A stretch of 51,185 nucleotides of DNA. Origin: Deltaproteobacteria bacterium. Its GTDB lineage: Bacteria > Myxococcota_A > UBA796 > SXON01. The stretch is from contig BJHF01000045.1 in assembly GCA_014191855.1 (NCBI GenBank), positions 1-51,185 on the forward strand, read 5' to 3'. The translations under genes were made by a program, and so were the position numbers. Of the stretch, positions 33,747 through 41,709 are shown piece by piece. Each line of letters starts with the position of its first letter. Positions within the stretch are counted from its first letter, which is position 1. The notes below the pieces were generated by a model that ran no database searches, had not been told where the DNA came from, and saw only the letters and a list, made by a program, of their open reading frames with translations.

Positions 33747-35207
33747 CTAAGCCTTGTTGCGCAGCGTCGGGAACAGGATGACGTCCCGAATGCTGAGCGA
33801 ATCCGTGAGCAGCATCACGAGGCGATCGATGCCGATCCCCTCCCCGGCTGTCGGCGGCATTCCGTAGCAGAGCGCTTCCACGTAGTCGGCGTCGAAGTGC
33901 ATCGCCTCCTCGTTGCCGGCGTCCTTGGCGCTCACTTGCGCCTCGAAGCGCTGAGCCTGGTCCACGGGATCGGCCAGCTCGTTGAAGGCGTTCGCGATCT
34001 CGCGGCCCGCGACGAACAGTTCAAAGCGGTCGGCAAGGTCGGGCTCGGCGTCGTTGCGGCGGGCGAGCGGCGAGATCTCGATCGGGAAGCGAGTGACGAA
34101 CGTCGGGTTGACGAGGGTTTTCTCGATGTGCTCGTCAAAGATGCGCTCCCAACAGGCGCCGAGGCTCTTGGGCGCGCCATCGCCGATGAAGGCGCGGAGC
34201 TTCTCGATGTTGCGCACATCGGCGAGCGCGATCCCGGCCGCCTCGGCCACAAGCTCATCGTACCCCGCGCGCCGGAAGGGGCGGGCGAAGCTGATCTCCC
34301 GCCCCTGATACTGGATGTTCTCGCCCCCGCAAACCTCCGTCGTGAGCCCGTGCAGCAGCTCCTCGGTGAGGTCGGCGAGCTGCTCCCACTGGGCATAGGC
34401 CCAGTAGAACTCCAACATGGTGAATTCGGGGTTGTGCGTCGCATCGAGCCCCTCGTTCCGGAAGTTCCGGTTCACCTCGAACACGCGCTCCAGCCCGCCG
34501 ACGATCAGGCGCTTCAAGAACAATTCAGGCGCAACGCGCAAGAACAGCTCCATGTCGAGCGCGTTGTGGTGCGTCTGGAAGGGCCGCGCCGTGGCCCCGC
34601 CCGGGATGGCGTGCATCATCGGCGTTTCCACTTCCAGGAACCCGCGCTCCTCAAAAAAGGTACGGATGTACCGGACGATCCGGCTGCGTTTCACGAACGT
34701 TTCCCGCGCGCCGTCGTTCACGAACAGGTCGACGTAGCGTTGGCGACGGCGAAGCTCAGCATCTTCCATGCCGTGCCACTTGTCCGGCAGGCTGCGGATG
34801 CACTTGCCAACGAGGCGGATGGAGGTGGCCTGGAGCGTGAGCTCGCCGGTGCGGGTGCGCATCAACCCGCCTTCGACCTCGATCTGATCGCCGAGATCCA
34901 GCTTCTTCCACACGGCGAAGCCGGCCTCCCCGACGAGATCCTTCTTCACGTAGACCTGCAGGCGCCCTGTGCGGTCGAGTGCCCGCGCAAAGCCAGCCTT
35001 GCCCATGTCGTTCTTGAACATGAGTCGGCCCGCGAAGCGGAAGTCCTGACCCAGCTCCGCCAGAGACTCGGTCGTTTCCTTGCCTTCCCCGAGGGCCAAC
35101 GCCTGTGCCGCGGACAGGTTCGGGAGCTTGCCCGTGGGATAGGGGTTGATGCCCTCGGCGCGGAGGGCTTCGAGCTTGTTGAGACGTTCGGTATCGAAGG
35201 TGAACAT
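33747..35207 (-). CDS. lysS: Lysyl-tRNA synthetase, class II
   Basis: 486 residues from the ATG at 35207, which gives the usual beginning RLNKLEALRAEGINPYPTG; an in-frame GTG 15 codons upstream would add a poorly conserved tail. The N-terminal OB-fold anticodon-binding domain is about 40-150 (RFAGRLMFKNDMGKAGFA). The class II catalytic core has motif 2 (FRNEGLDATHNPEFTMLE) and motif 3 (GIGIDRLVMLLTDS), and ends FPTLRNKA. It charges tRNA-Lys with lysine. It is the first gene of the run into lolC (70 bases downstream). Bacterial LysS length and motifs leave little doubt. Confidence 0.96.
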   Translation of the reverse strand: MFTFDTERLNKLEALRAEGINPYPTGKLPNLSAAQALALGEGKETTESLAELGQDFRFAGRLMFKNDMGKAGFARALDRTGRLQVYVKKDLVGEAGFAVWKKLDLGDQIEVEGGLMRTRTGELTLQATSIRLVGKCIRSLPDKWHGMEDAELRRRQRYVDLFVNDGARETFVKRSRIVRYIRTFFEERGFLEVETPMMHAIPGGATARPFQTHHNALDMELFLRVAPELFLKRLIVGGLERVFEVNRNFRNEGLDATHNPEFTMLEFYWAYAQWEQLADLTEELLHGLTTEVCGGENIQYQGREISFARPFRRAGYDELVAEAAGIALADVRNIEKLRAFIGDGAPKSLGACWERIFDEHIEKTLVNPTFVTRFPIEISPLARRNDAEPDLADRFELFVAGREIANAFNELADPVDQAQRFEAQVSAKDAGNEEAMHFDADYVEALCYGMPPTAGEGIGIDRLVMLLTDSLSIRDVILFPTLRNKA

Positions 35208-35264
35208 GGCGGGGGCGGCTAACGCGCTGACGGTCGCCGCGTTTTCGGCCACCGCCCGCCGCCG

Positions 35265-35654
35265 CTACTGCACCCCGAGCACTGAGCCCTCGCACGCGTC
35301 CGTCATCACCGCCACGCCGTTATCGCACTCCGGATCGGCAAGATCGTCGTAGCACTCTTCCAGATCGGTGCTGGTGGCCACCGCCGACTCGCAGTCGAAG
35401 GTGACGCCTTCCTCCGCCAGTTCATCCCGAAGCTCCGCTTCGGTGAAGGCGCCGTCGCCACACGTGACGAACGCCTCGATGATCGCGTCCACCACCTCCT
35501 CACACTCCGAGGGCGCGCCTTCGTCGCGACAGTAACGGTCTCCATTCTCCGCTTCGAACATGTCGTCGGCTACGCACGTGTCGCCCTTCACGTCGGTGAG
35601 GGTGCAGGCGAGCGAGAGCAGGCCGATCAAGGCCACAATCGGCGTGAGTTTCAT
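35265..35654 (-). CDS. Small Cys-rich lipoprotein
   Basis: 129 residues with signal peptide and lipobox (LSLAC, cysteine 17). Eight further cysteines (27, 42, 51, 65, 88, 101, 110 and 121) fit four disulfides, and the mature part is very acidic with a small helical pattern. No known family is evident. It is divergent from the lipoxygenase gene with 105 bases between starts, and an inverted repeat (35654-35677) surrounds a -10-like TAATCT just before its ATG. Its stop is 57 bases from the lysS start codon, so it may read into lysS or be separate. Function is not assigned. Confidence 0.72.
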   Translation of the reverse strand: MKLTPIVALIGLLSLACTLTDVKGDTCVADDMFEAENGDRYCRDEGAPSECEEVVDAIIEAFVTCGDGAFTEAELRDELAEEGVTFDCESAVATSTDLEECYDDLADPECDNGVAVMTDACEGSVLGVQ

Positions 35655-35677
35655 TCGGCCAGATTAGCGTGGCCGAA
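35654..35677. promoter_or_regulatory. Inverted repeat around a -10-like site of the Cys-rich lipoprotein
   Basis: TTCGGCCA and TGGCCGAA form perfect eight-base arms with an eight-base spacer. On the minus strand the first base of the left arm and most of the spacer read TAATCT (35666-35661), a -10-like hexamer six bases before the ATG at 35654. This could be an operator overlapping the promoter, or a hairpin at the very 5' end of the mRNA. Confidence 0.4.
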
Positions 35678-35745
35678 CCGGCGGGGCCATGGGGCCTCTG
35701 CCGCACGCGCTGCCCCCGAACCGAACGTCGCGCGGTCACTTCGGA

Positions 35746-35751
35746 TACACT
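35746..35751 (+). promoter_or_regulatory. Candidate -10 element (TACACT) of the lipoxygenase gene
   Basis: TACACT ends eight bases before the ATG at 35760; the same hexamer and spacing precede the lipoprotein gene at 10039. There is no Shine-Dalgarno sequence before this ATG. No good -35 is seen. Confidence 0.35.
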
Positions 35752-35759
35752 GCAACACC

Positions 35760-37403
35760 ATGAACGACTCCCCGCCCGCGGCAGCTCTGCTCGCGCCCGA
35801 CACCGTCACCCGCTACGGGGCGCCCTCCCTTCGGGTGAAGCGGCTCGACCTCCACACGCGCCTCTTCCTCAAGATGATCCGCGCGTCGATCAAGAAGTGG
35901 AAAAGTGAGCTTCCAACGGTGGACAAGGTGCGCCCCCCTCGGATGTGGGGGGAGATGACCCTGAAACAACTGCCGTTCGGCAGCGCCGGCGCGCAGCTCC
36001 ACCTGCCAACGGTCGATGAGGACTGGCCGGCCGCCGACTGGAAGCGCACGGCGATCTTGTCCTTGCTGCGCAACGACTTCCTGTTTCCGATCAAGGACCC
36101 GGCGGATGAATGGGTGTCGGCCGAAGAGGCGCGGGACACCTTTCAGGAAGTGCTCCCGCTCGGCTCCTTCATGTCGCGACCGTATCACTACTGGAAGGAG
36201 ATGCACTCCGACGCCGCGATGTCGCGAATCGCCTTTGCAGGTCTCGGGGCGCTGCGGGTGATGCCCTACACGCATTCGGAGGGTGAACCTGCCGAGCTCG
36301 CGGGCGCCGCCTGGCAGCACGATATGACGTTCCTCGGGAACTACGCGGTGCGCAAGCCCTTCGAGCGCTACGGCGCTCGCGCCGTGTTCGACGCCGAACA
36401 GCACCCGGTCGCGATCTACTGGTGTGAAGGCCGCGAATGGGTGCTGCGGCCTGCCGCTGGCGAAGACGCCGCGAAGTGGAGCCACGCGAAGTGGGCGTGG
36501 CGCTGCTCGCTGATGGTGGGCACAACGGTGGCCGACCACCTCGTGGGCGTACACTGGCTGATCGCGAACTACGTCACGACGGCGGCCCGGAACAAGCTCT
36601 CCCCGACGCACTACCTGCGCCTTTTGCTCAAGCCGTTCACCTGGCGCACCGTGACCATCAACGCGGGCGCGGCGGACTCGTTGTGCCCAAAGAACGGATT
36701 CGTCCACCGGGCTTCCGCGCTTGAATACGACGCCTTGACCCAGGCGTTTGGCGACTCCGTCGGGCTGATGCGATTCCACACGGTCCCGCAGCTCGTCGCC
36801 CGGAAGGGGGTAACCGTGCCAGACGCGCGCTTCCCGTGGCTCACCGACGCGCTCGCCCTGTACAACGTCATCCACCGCTTCGTGGACGAGTATGTGAGCG
36901 CCTACGCCACCGAGGAAGAGATCCTGGCGGACATCGAGCTCAATGGCTTCTGGACGCACCTCAACGAAGCACCGGCGACCGTGATGTTCCCCGGCCGCTC
37001 CCGCGAAGGCCTCATCGACGTGATCTCCCAGTTCATCTGGAGCGTGACGGGCCTGCACGAGGCTGTCGGCACCGTGCATGAGTACGTGCTCGATCCCACG
37101 TTCATGGGGACCAAGATCCGGCCTGGCAAGGAGATGGCGGACGTGCAGGCCTCCATGCAGTACCTGCTCATCATGGCGCTCACGGGACTGCAGATGCCGA
37201 AGTTGATGGACCTGGGGGACGCGGCGGGGGTATTCGACGCGGACATGAAGGGACGCAAGGCGTTCGCGAAGTTCCACGCGGAGCTCAGCGAGCTCTCCGT
37301 TCAGATCGACGCGGCCAACGCGCTCCGGCTCAAGGACGAGCGGCGCCCGTGGCCGTGTGAGACGTTCAACCCGAAGAACCTCGAGACGGGCGTCAGCATC
37401 TGA
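35760..37403 (+). CDS. Lipoxygenase-family fatty-acid dioxygenase
   Basis: 547 residues, no signal peptide, no PLAT domain: a compact enzyme compared with plant (over 800) or other bacterial forms (about 600-700). Lipoxygenase hallmarks are in order: W-x2-AK (240-244), His260-x4-His265 in DHLVGVHW, the following TTAARNKLSPTHYLRLLLKP and INAGA (300-304) stretches, FVDEYVSAYATEEEI, then IWSVTGLHEAVG with His433, and a C-terminal GVSI whose last Ile547 would be the carboxylate ligand. These predict a non-haem iron enzyme adding O2 to polyunsaturated fatty acids to give hydroperoxides. The usual fourth side-chain ligand (Asn/His, H-x3-N) is Gly437. The gene faces a CYP74-like P450, 15 bases apart, which suggests a joint oxylipin pathway. 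Confidence 0.88.
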   Translation: MNDSPPAAALLAPDTVTRYGAPSLRVKRLDLHTRLFLKMIRASIKKWKSELPTVDKVRPPRMWGEMTLKQLPFGSAGAQLHLPTVDEDWPAADWKRTAILSLLRNDFLFPIKDPADEWVSAEEARDTFQEVLPLGSFMSRPYHYWKEMHSDAAMSRIAFAGLGALRVMPYTHSEGEPAELAGAAWQHDMTFLGNYAVRKPFERYGARAVFDAEQHPVAIYWCEGREWVLRPAAGEDAAKWSHAKWAWRCSLMVGTTVADHLVGVHWLIANYVTTAARNKLSPTHYLRLLLKPFTWRTVTINAGAADSLCPKNGFVHRASALEYDALTQAFGDSVGLMRFHTVPQLVARKGVTVPDARFPWLTDALALYNVIHRFVDEYVSAYATEEEILADIELNGFWTHLNEAPATVMFPGRSREGLIDVISQFIWSVTGLHEAVGTVHEYVLDPTFMGTKIRPGKEMADVQASMQYLLIMALTGLQMPKLMDLGDAAGVFDADMKGRKAFAKFHAELSELSVQIDAANALRLKDERRPWPCETFNPKNLETGVSI

Positions 37404-37418
37404 GGCGCTCGGGCGCGC

Positions 37419-38783
37419 TCAGAGTCGCACCCACTTCAGCTCGGCCGGCCGCACTCCTTCAAAGGCATCCACGTCGGGTTCCGGCCACGGCTCCAGCCGC
37501 CAGTCGACCGAGCGACCGAGCGCCGCGGCCAGGGACTTCCACAGGATGGACGCCATGCCTTCGCTCGCGCCGGCGCAGCCGAATTCGTTGCCGCCTGGCG
37601 AGGGGGGGCCGAAGGGAAGCACACGGGCGCGCAGCTCCGGTGACCGTGCGTACCGCTCCGGGTCAAACACCGATGCGTCGTCGCCCCACACTGCACGGTC
37701 CTGGCGCGCGACGGTCGCGACGAGGCACAGCGTGGTGCCAGCTTTGACCGGAACCTTCTCGCCGCCGCTCGTCGGAATCTCGAGATCCACCAGCGCCCGC
37801 CGGTAGTAGTGCCTCGGGCGCCCGAACAGCCGCATGCTCTCAAGGAAGAAGTCTTCAAGGAACGGGAGTTTGTTGAGCTCCCACAACGTGCCCGAGAAGT
37901 CGCGAAGCTCGCTCTGCAGCCGCTCGCGGTTCACGAGGTCTACGGAGAGCTGGGCCATCGCCGGGTACAGCGTCGTGAACGTGCCGCCAGTGGAGTTGAA
38001 CGCCGCAGCGAACATGAGGTGGGCCGCGACGTCGGCCTCCGGAACGCCGAGGCGCTTCGCCACCTCCAGGTAGCTCGCGTACGGCGCGCATCGGCGGATT
38101 GCGGCCAGGTGCTTCTCGCTGAACGCGCGGTGAGCGGCCGTGGGGCCGTTCTTCATGCGCGAGGCGGAGCGCACCAGTGCATTTGCCACGGGCTGGTCCG
38201 ACTTCATCCCAAAACACCCTTTCAACCAGCTCCGCAGCTCGGCGCCATCCGGGCCTGGGGTGATGCCGAACAACCATTCGAAGCTGATGCTCACCGCCGC
38301 GTGGTGGATGGCATTTTGGAAGTCGACCTCCACTCCACGCGCGGGCTCGCGGAGCATCGGGATGCCGTAGTGATGCACTTTCGCGCAGGCCGGGGCGAAC
38401 TGCGCCCGGCGGAGCTTGATCGCTTCGATCACGAGCTGCCGGGCCGGCCCGTGGTCCTTGCCGTGGGCCATGAGCGCCGGCGTGATCCCGCCCAGCAGCT
38501 CCCGGTTGAACGCCAGCCCGCCAAAGCCGGGCTCGGCATCGTCGAGCCGGTCCATCTGCTCCACGGGCGCGTTGAACACAAAGTCCAACCCCGCCATGTC
38601 GGTGATCATCGTCGAGCGGATGCCGGGGTGCGCCTTGAACACGGAGGCGCCCGCCTCGTGGCGGAGCTCCTTGGTGTAGTCGTCGCACTCGGTGACGAAT
38701 TTCATCACCTCCCGCGCCGGACCGAGGGAGAGCGGGCCATACCATTGGCCGCGCAGGTGCGCGTTGTCGGGTTCGTTGGCCAT
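37419..38783 (-). CDS. Cytochrome P450, CYP74-like (hydroperoxide-rearranging type)
   Basis: 454 residues, no membrane anchor. P450 core: ExxR at Glu315-Arg318, FDPERY (373-378) and haem thiolate Cys403 in GGNEFGCAGAS. The I-helix reads FAAAFNSTGG (258-267) with Asn263 and no acid-Thr pair, as in CYP74 allene oxide synthases and hydroperoxide lyases. The Pro/Gly-rich haem loop followed by N-x3-CAG also resembles their NKQCAGKD, and ELLGGITPALMAHGKDH resembles their N-terminal region. Such enzymes act on fatty-acid hydroperoxides without O2 or reductase, and no redox partner gene is near. Convergent with the lipoxygenase, its likely substrate supplier. An AAAGG sequence eight bases before the ATG supports the start. 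An unusual bacterial P450 of another kind is not excluded. Confidence 0.85.
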   Translation of the reverse strand: MANEPDNAHLRGQWYGPLSLGPAREVMKFVTECDDYTKELRHEAGASVFKAHPGIRSTMITDMAGLDFVFNAPVEQMDRLDDAEPGFGGLAFNRELLGGITPALMAHGKDHGPARQLVIEAIKLRRAQFAPACAKVHHYGIPMLREPARGVEVDFQNAIHHAAVSISFEWLFGITPGPDGAELRSWLKGCFGMKSDQPVANALVRSASRMKNGPTAAHRAFSEKHLAAIRRCAPYASYLEVAKRLGVPEADVAAHLMFAAAFNSTGGTFTTLYPAMAQLSVDLVNRERLQSELRDFSGTLWELNKLPFLEDFFLESMRLFGRPRHYYRRALVDLEIPTSGGEKVPVKAGTTLCLVATVARQDRAVWGDDASVFDPERYARSPELRARVLPFGPPSPGGNEFGCAGASEGMASILWKSLAAALGRSVDWRLEPWPEPDVDAFEGVRPAELKWVRL

Positions 38784-38891
38784 GGGTCGCCTTTGTTGCG
38801 CGCAGGTTACCGGAACGCGACCGCGAACTCCAGCCGGCCGGCGCAGGTCGGTCGATCGAGCGATGCGGCGCGGAGGACGATAGCCTGAATC

Positions 38892-39668
38892 ATGGCGCTG
38901 TTCTTGCTTGCGACGATGGCCTGGGCGGAGACGATTGACACGGCACCGCTGCCCCTCCCCGCCCCGCGCCCGGGGCGCTACGCCGACACCAACTGGGCGG
39001 ACGGTGGGGCGCCGATCGCGGACGGGCCGCGCCGGGTTTCCGAGCGCCTCGCGGAGGACACGGTGGCGGAGGCGGGCGCGCTCTCCGCAGACATGCTCGA
39101 CCTTTCTTCGCTTTCCGAGCCGAATTATGCGCTACGCATCGAAGTCGAGGACGAGCGGTGGGAGTCGCTGGCAACGCAGGTTGGGGAGGTGCTGGTGGGG
39201 CGGCTGCAGCGCGGCGGGCACCCCGTGAGCCGGTCCGCGCCGACCACGCTGATCGTCCGCGTCGCGACGGCGGGCCTGGAGCGGAGGCTTGAGGACCGCG
39301 TGCTCGACGTGAAAGAGCGCGTGGGCTGGCCGTGGGCGCTTGCCTCATTGGGGGGCTCAGCGCTCGTGATCGGTGGCCTGGTCACGGCGGTCAACTCGGG
39401 AATCTCCGGTGAGCCTGGCTTGGAAGGTCCCACAACCCTGCTTCTCGGCGGCGGGCTCGTGATCGGCGGAGGCATCCTGGCGGCGCGCCCTCCGCGGGCG
39501 ATGGAGGTGCGCTGCCCGGTTTTCGAGGCGATCGTGCAGCTTACCGTGACGCCGATGTCGGCGGCGGGAGCCTTGCCTGAGGCCCTCAGCTCGGAAGGTC
39601 GGGCGCGCGTCGCCGACGCTCTTGCGCCTTGTACAGGCAACATGAAGCGAATCCGGGCCCAGATGTAG
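38892..39668 (+). CDS. Membrane or secreted protein of unknown function
   Basis: 258 residues. A signal sequence (about 1-12, MALFLLATMAWA) is followed by a Pro/Ala-rich segment and a small alpha/beta domain (about 75-130) with an LIVRVATAG strand. Two hydrophobic Gly-rich helices come next (about 148-170 and 177-196), then a C-terminal part with two cysteines. It may be an inner-membrane protein with both termini outside the cytosol. No family recognised. A TAGCCT element five bases before the ATG looks like a -10 box, so the mRNA could be leaderless. It is divergent from the P450 gene (108 bases) and convergent with the next gene (nine bases). Confidence 0.68.
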   Translation: MALFLLATMAWAETIDTAPLPLPAPRPGRYADTNWADGGAPIADGPRRVSERLAEDTVAEAGALSADMLDLSSLSEPNYALRIEVEDERWESLATQVGEVLVGRLQRGGHPVSRSAPTTLIVRVATAGLERRLEDRVLDVKERVGWPWALASLGGSALVIGGLVTAVNSGISGEPGLEGPTTLLLGGGLVIGGGILAARPPRAMEVRCPVFEAIVQLTVTPMSAAGALPEALSSEGRARVADALAPCTGNMKRIRAQM

Positions 39669-39677
39669 AGACGACGA

Positions 39678-40532
39678 TCAGGACGATGGGCCTGACCCCG
39701 CCCGCGCCAGACAAACCTCGGCCGCCAACCGCGCCACCAAGAGCCGGTAGACGGGGAGGGCGTCCGCCGCAGTCGCGACCGCTCCCGCAACCGTACCGGC
39801 CGTCGCGATCGCGGGCGGTAGGTAGGTCTTCGCGGTGTCCGCGATCTGGTTGGTGTATTTCGACACATTGGCAATCACGTTGTCGAGCGGACCGGACAGC
39901 GCCCCGAGCATCGCCTGGGCGTTCGCGCCCGCCCCGGGGCCCCCCACCGCATCGAGCTTGGCGAGGTGGCCGCCGCCGTACTTCTCGACCATACGGCCGA
40001 TCACGGATCCGCCGGCCAGCACCGCGTCGTCGGCAAACGGCAACGCAATCTCCACCGCACCGTACCAGGTAAGGAGCGCTTCGCCAGCCTGGGTACCCCG
40101 GAACAACGCCGCCTTCTCCGCTACCGAGCCGGGGATGAGCTGATGGATGAGGTAGGCGATCGCGAGCACCTTGAGCGCCGCATCTGCCCCCTGCTGCGGG
40201 TCCGTGTCGAGCGCCTTCTTCTTGTCTCCGAAGAAGAGCTGGAACACAGCCGCGGCTCCCGAGAACGCCGCGATGCCGACATCGCCCTTGTCGATGAAGT
40301 CGCCGACTTCCAGCGCGCGAATCGTGCCCGGGTCCGCCGCGAAGGCGGCAGCCCGCTCCAGGCCTTCCGCGGGAAGCTCTGGGTAGAGCAGCATCTGGGC
40401 CTCCCCGAGGGAGCCATAAAAGGAGAGAGGCGGGGCGCCGGGGATCACGGAGAACACCGCCCAGATGAGGCGGACAGATGCGTCGTTTTCGGTGAAGCTG
40501 GCGAGGTTTCCTTCGATCGTTTGAGCGGTCAT
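39678..40532 (-). CDS. Conserved-looking protein of unknown function
   Basis: 284 residues starting at the ATG at 40532; the frame extends further but with unlikely coding content. It has no signal peptide. The sequence is Ala/Gly-rich and partly hydrophobic with helices near 30-45, 100-115, 120-160 and 240-270, and contains FFGDKKKALDTDPQQGADAA and a Gly-rich AVGGPGAGANAQ loop. It could be peripherally membrane-bound. No motif I know. It is divergent from the lipoprotein at 40634 with about 100 bases between starts and convergent with the upstream unknown gene. A GATACT lies about 25 bases before its start as a possible -10. Confidence 0.6.
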   Translation of the reverse strand: MTAQTIEGNLASFTENDASVRLIWAVFSVIPGAPPLSFYGSLGEAQMLLYPELPAEGLERAAAFAADPGTIRALEVGDFIDKGDVGIAAFSGAAAVFQLFFGDKKKALDTDPQQGADAALKVLAIAYLIHQLIPGSVAEKAALFRGTQAGEALLTWYGAVEIALPFADDAVLAGGSVIGRMVEKYGGGHLAKLDAVGGPGAGANAQAMLGALSGPLDNVIANVSKYTNQIADTAKTYLPPAIATAGTVAGAVATAADALPVYRLLVARLAAEVCLARAGSGPSS

Positions 40533-40597
40533 GCGCTGTCCGTGAGAGGGGGTGGCCGCAAGTATCGCGTTTCGGCTCTGCGCTGTGCGCCGGCCAC

Positions 40598-40627
40598 TTG
40601 ACAATTCCCGATGAACTCAGGCTAGTT
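40598..40627 (+). promoter_or_regulatory. Candidate promoter with perfect -35 (TTGACA)
   Basis: TTGACA at 40598-40603 is a consensus -35; about 17 bases later GCTAGT (40621-40626) is a weak -10. The predicted mRNA start is then next to the ATG at 40634. The TTG of this hexamer is also an in-frame potential start codon, which argues against using it for the lipoprotein. Confidence 0.45.
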
Positions 40628-40633
40628 GCCGGG

Positions 40634-41689
40634 ATGGCCCATCGCGCCCTCCCCTCGCGCTACGGCGACGCCCTGGCGCTCCTGCTGATGCTGGGCTGCT
40701 CCGACTACAGCCTGACGGGCACCAAGCAGTACTCGGGCCTCGGAGACTCGGGCGCAGAATTCGAGGCAGACACCGGTGGCTGGACCGAGTACGCGGACGC
40801 CGACGACACTGCGGGCGTGAGCCTCTCGGAGGCGACGGAGGCCTCAGCCAACGCCTCGATCAACGTGATCTTTCAGTATGTCAGCTTCGGAGCAGAGACC
40901 TCGGCCTGTTCCTTTGACGTGGCCTTCTACGAGCCGGCCGAGGACGATGGCTACGGCAGTGGCGGCACCGCGCAAACGATCACGATGCCGGAGGTGGCCG
41001 GCACCTGCGCGTTCACCCGCTTCGACCCGGACGACACCGGCAGCGGCGGCAGCATGACGGTGCTGGGCACGCTCGACGCCGGCGAGGAGCTTCACGCGAC
41101 AAACGCCGACTATGACATCGCCCTGGCACGCGAAGAAGCCGCGGACGGCTCGATCCGGTATCGCTGGAGCGGGTGCACTCACGACACGTTCCCGTTCGGC
41201 CAAACGCTCTCGCTCTCCGGAGCCGGAGCCGGAGCCGGCGTCGCGATCGAAGCATTCAGCCTGACCGACGCCATCGCGGTCGGACCGGACATGCTCCAGA
41301 GCTCCCCCGCCGCCGCCGATCTGGTTCTGGGTATCCTTCCCCAGTCCGTCACCACGCCGCTGGACTGGGAATGGAGCTGGAGCGCCGATTTTCCGAGTAC
41401 TTCGGAGGGCCCGGTAGCGATGTCCGAGATGTTTGTGCTGCGCAACGTGCGCCGCGAAGGCGACCGGCTCCTGGAGTCGCTCGCTTGCATGCCCTCGGCC
41501 GACGGCGCGCTCACGGTCGGCGCGGCCGACCTCTCGCAGCTCACCCCCGATCCCGGAGACGACTCGACTTACGCGAGCGCGCAGCTTGACGCTCGCTTTT
41601 CCGGGGCCGAAGCCGAAGCACCGTGGGGCCAGACGCTGCGCGCCCAATCACTTGTGAGCGTGTCGGGGTTGTTGCGCCTGTCCCCGTAG
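40634..41689 (+). CDS. Lipoprotein of unknown function
   Basis: 351 residues. Signal peptide with lipobox (LMLGC, cysteine 22), then an acidic Ser/Thr/Gly/Asp-rich spacer (about 30-70) and a larger part with many short strands, for example INVIFQYVSFGAETSACSFDVAF, which suggests a beta-sandwich. Cysteines at about 95, 120, 182 and 287 could form two disulfides. Start chosen at the ATG after the TTGACA promoter, since the upstream TTG lies in the -35 box. It is probably surface-exposed like the other Asp/Ser/Thr-spaced lipoproteins here. No enzymatic motif or family recognised. It is convergent with the DUF922-like gene. Confidence 0.75.
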   Translation: MAHRALPSRYGDALALLLMLGCSDYSLTGTKQYSGLGDSGAEFEADTGGWTEYADADDTAGVSLSEATEASANASINVIFQYVSFGAETSACSFDVAFYEPAEDDGYGSGGTAQTITMPEVAGTCAFTRFDPDDTGSGGSMTVLGTLDAGEELHATNADYDIALAREEAADGSIRYRWSGCTHDTFPFGQTLSLSGAGAGAGVAIEAFSLTDAIAVGPDMLQSSPAAADLVLGILPQSVTTPLDWEWSWSADFPSTSEGPVAMSEMFVLRNVRREGDRLLESLACMPSADGALTVGAADLSQLTPDPGDDSTYASAQLDARFSGAEAEAPWGQTLRAQSLVSVSGLLRLSP

Positions 41690-41709
41690 CCGCGCCGCTG
41701 CGTCGCGAC

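Noticed and set aside
40598..40633. TTG start 12 codons upstream of the lipoprotein ATG
   Set aside because: The TTG is part of a consensus -35 hexamer and the extension spoils the signal peptide.
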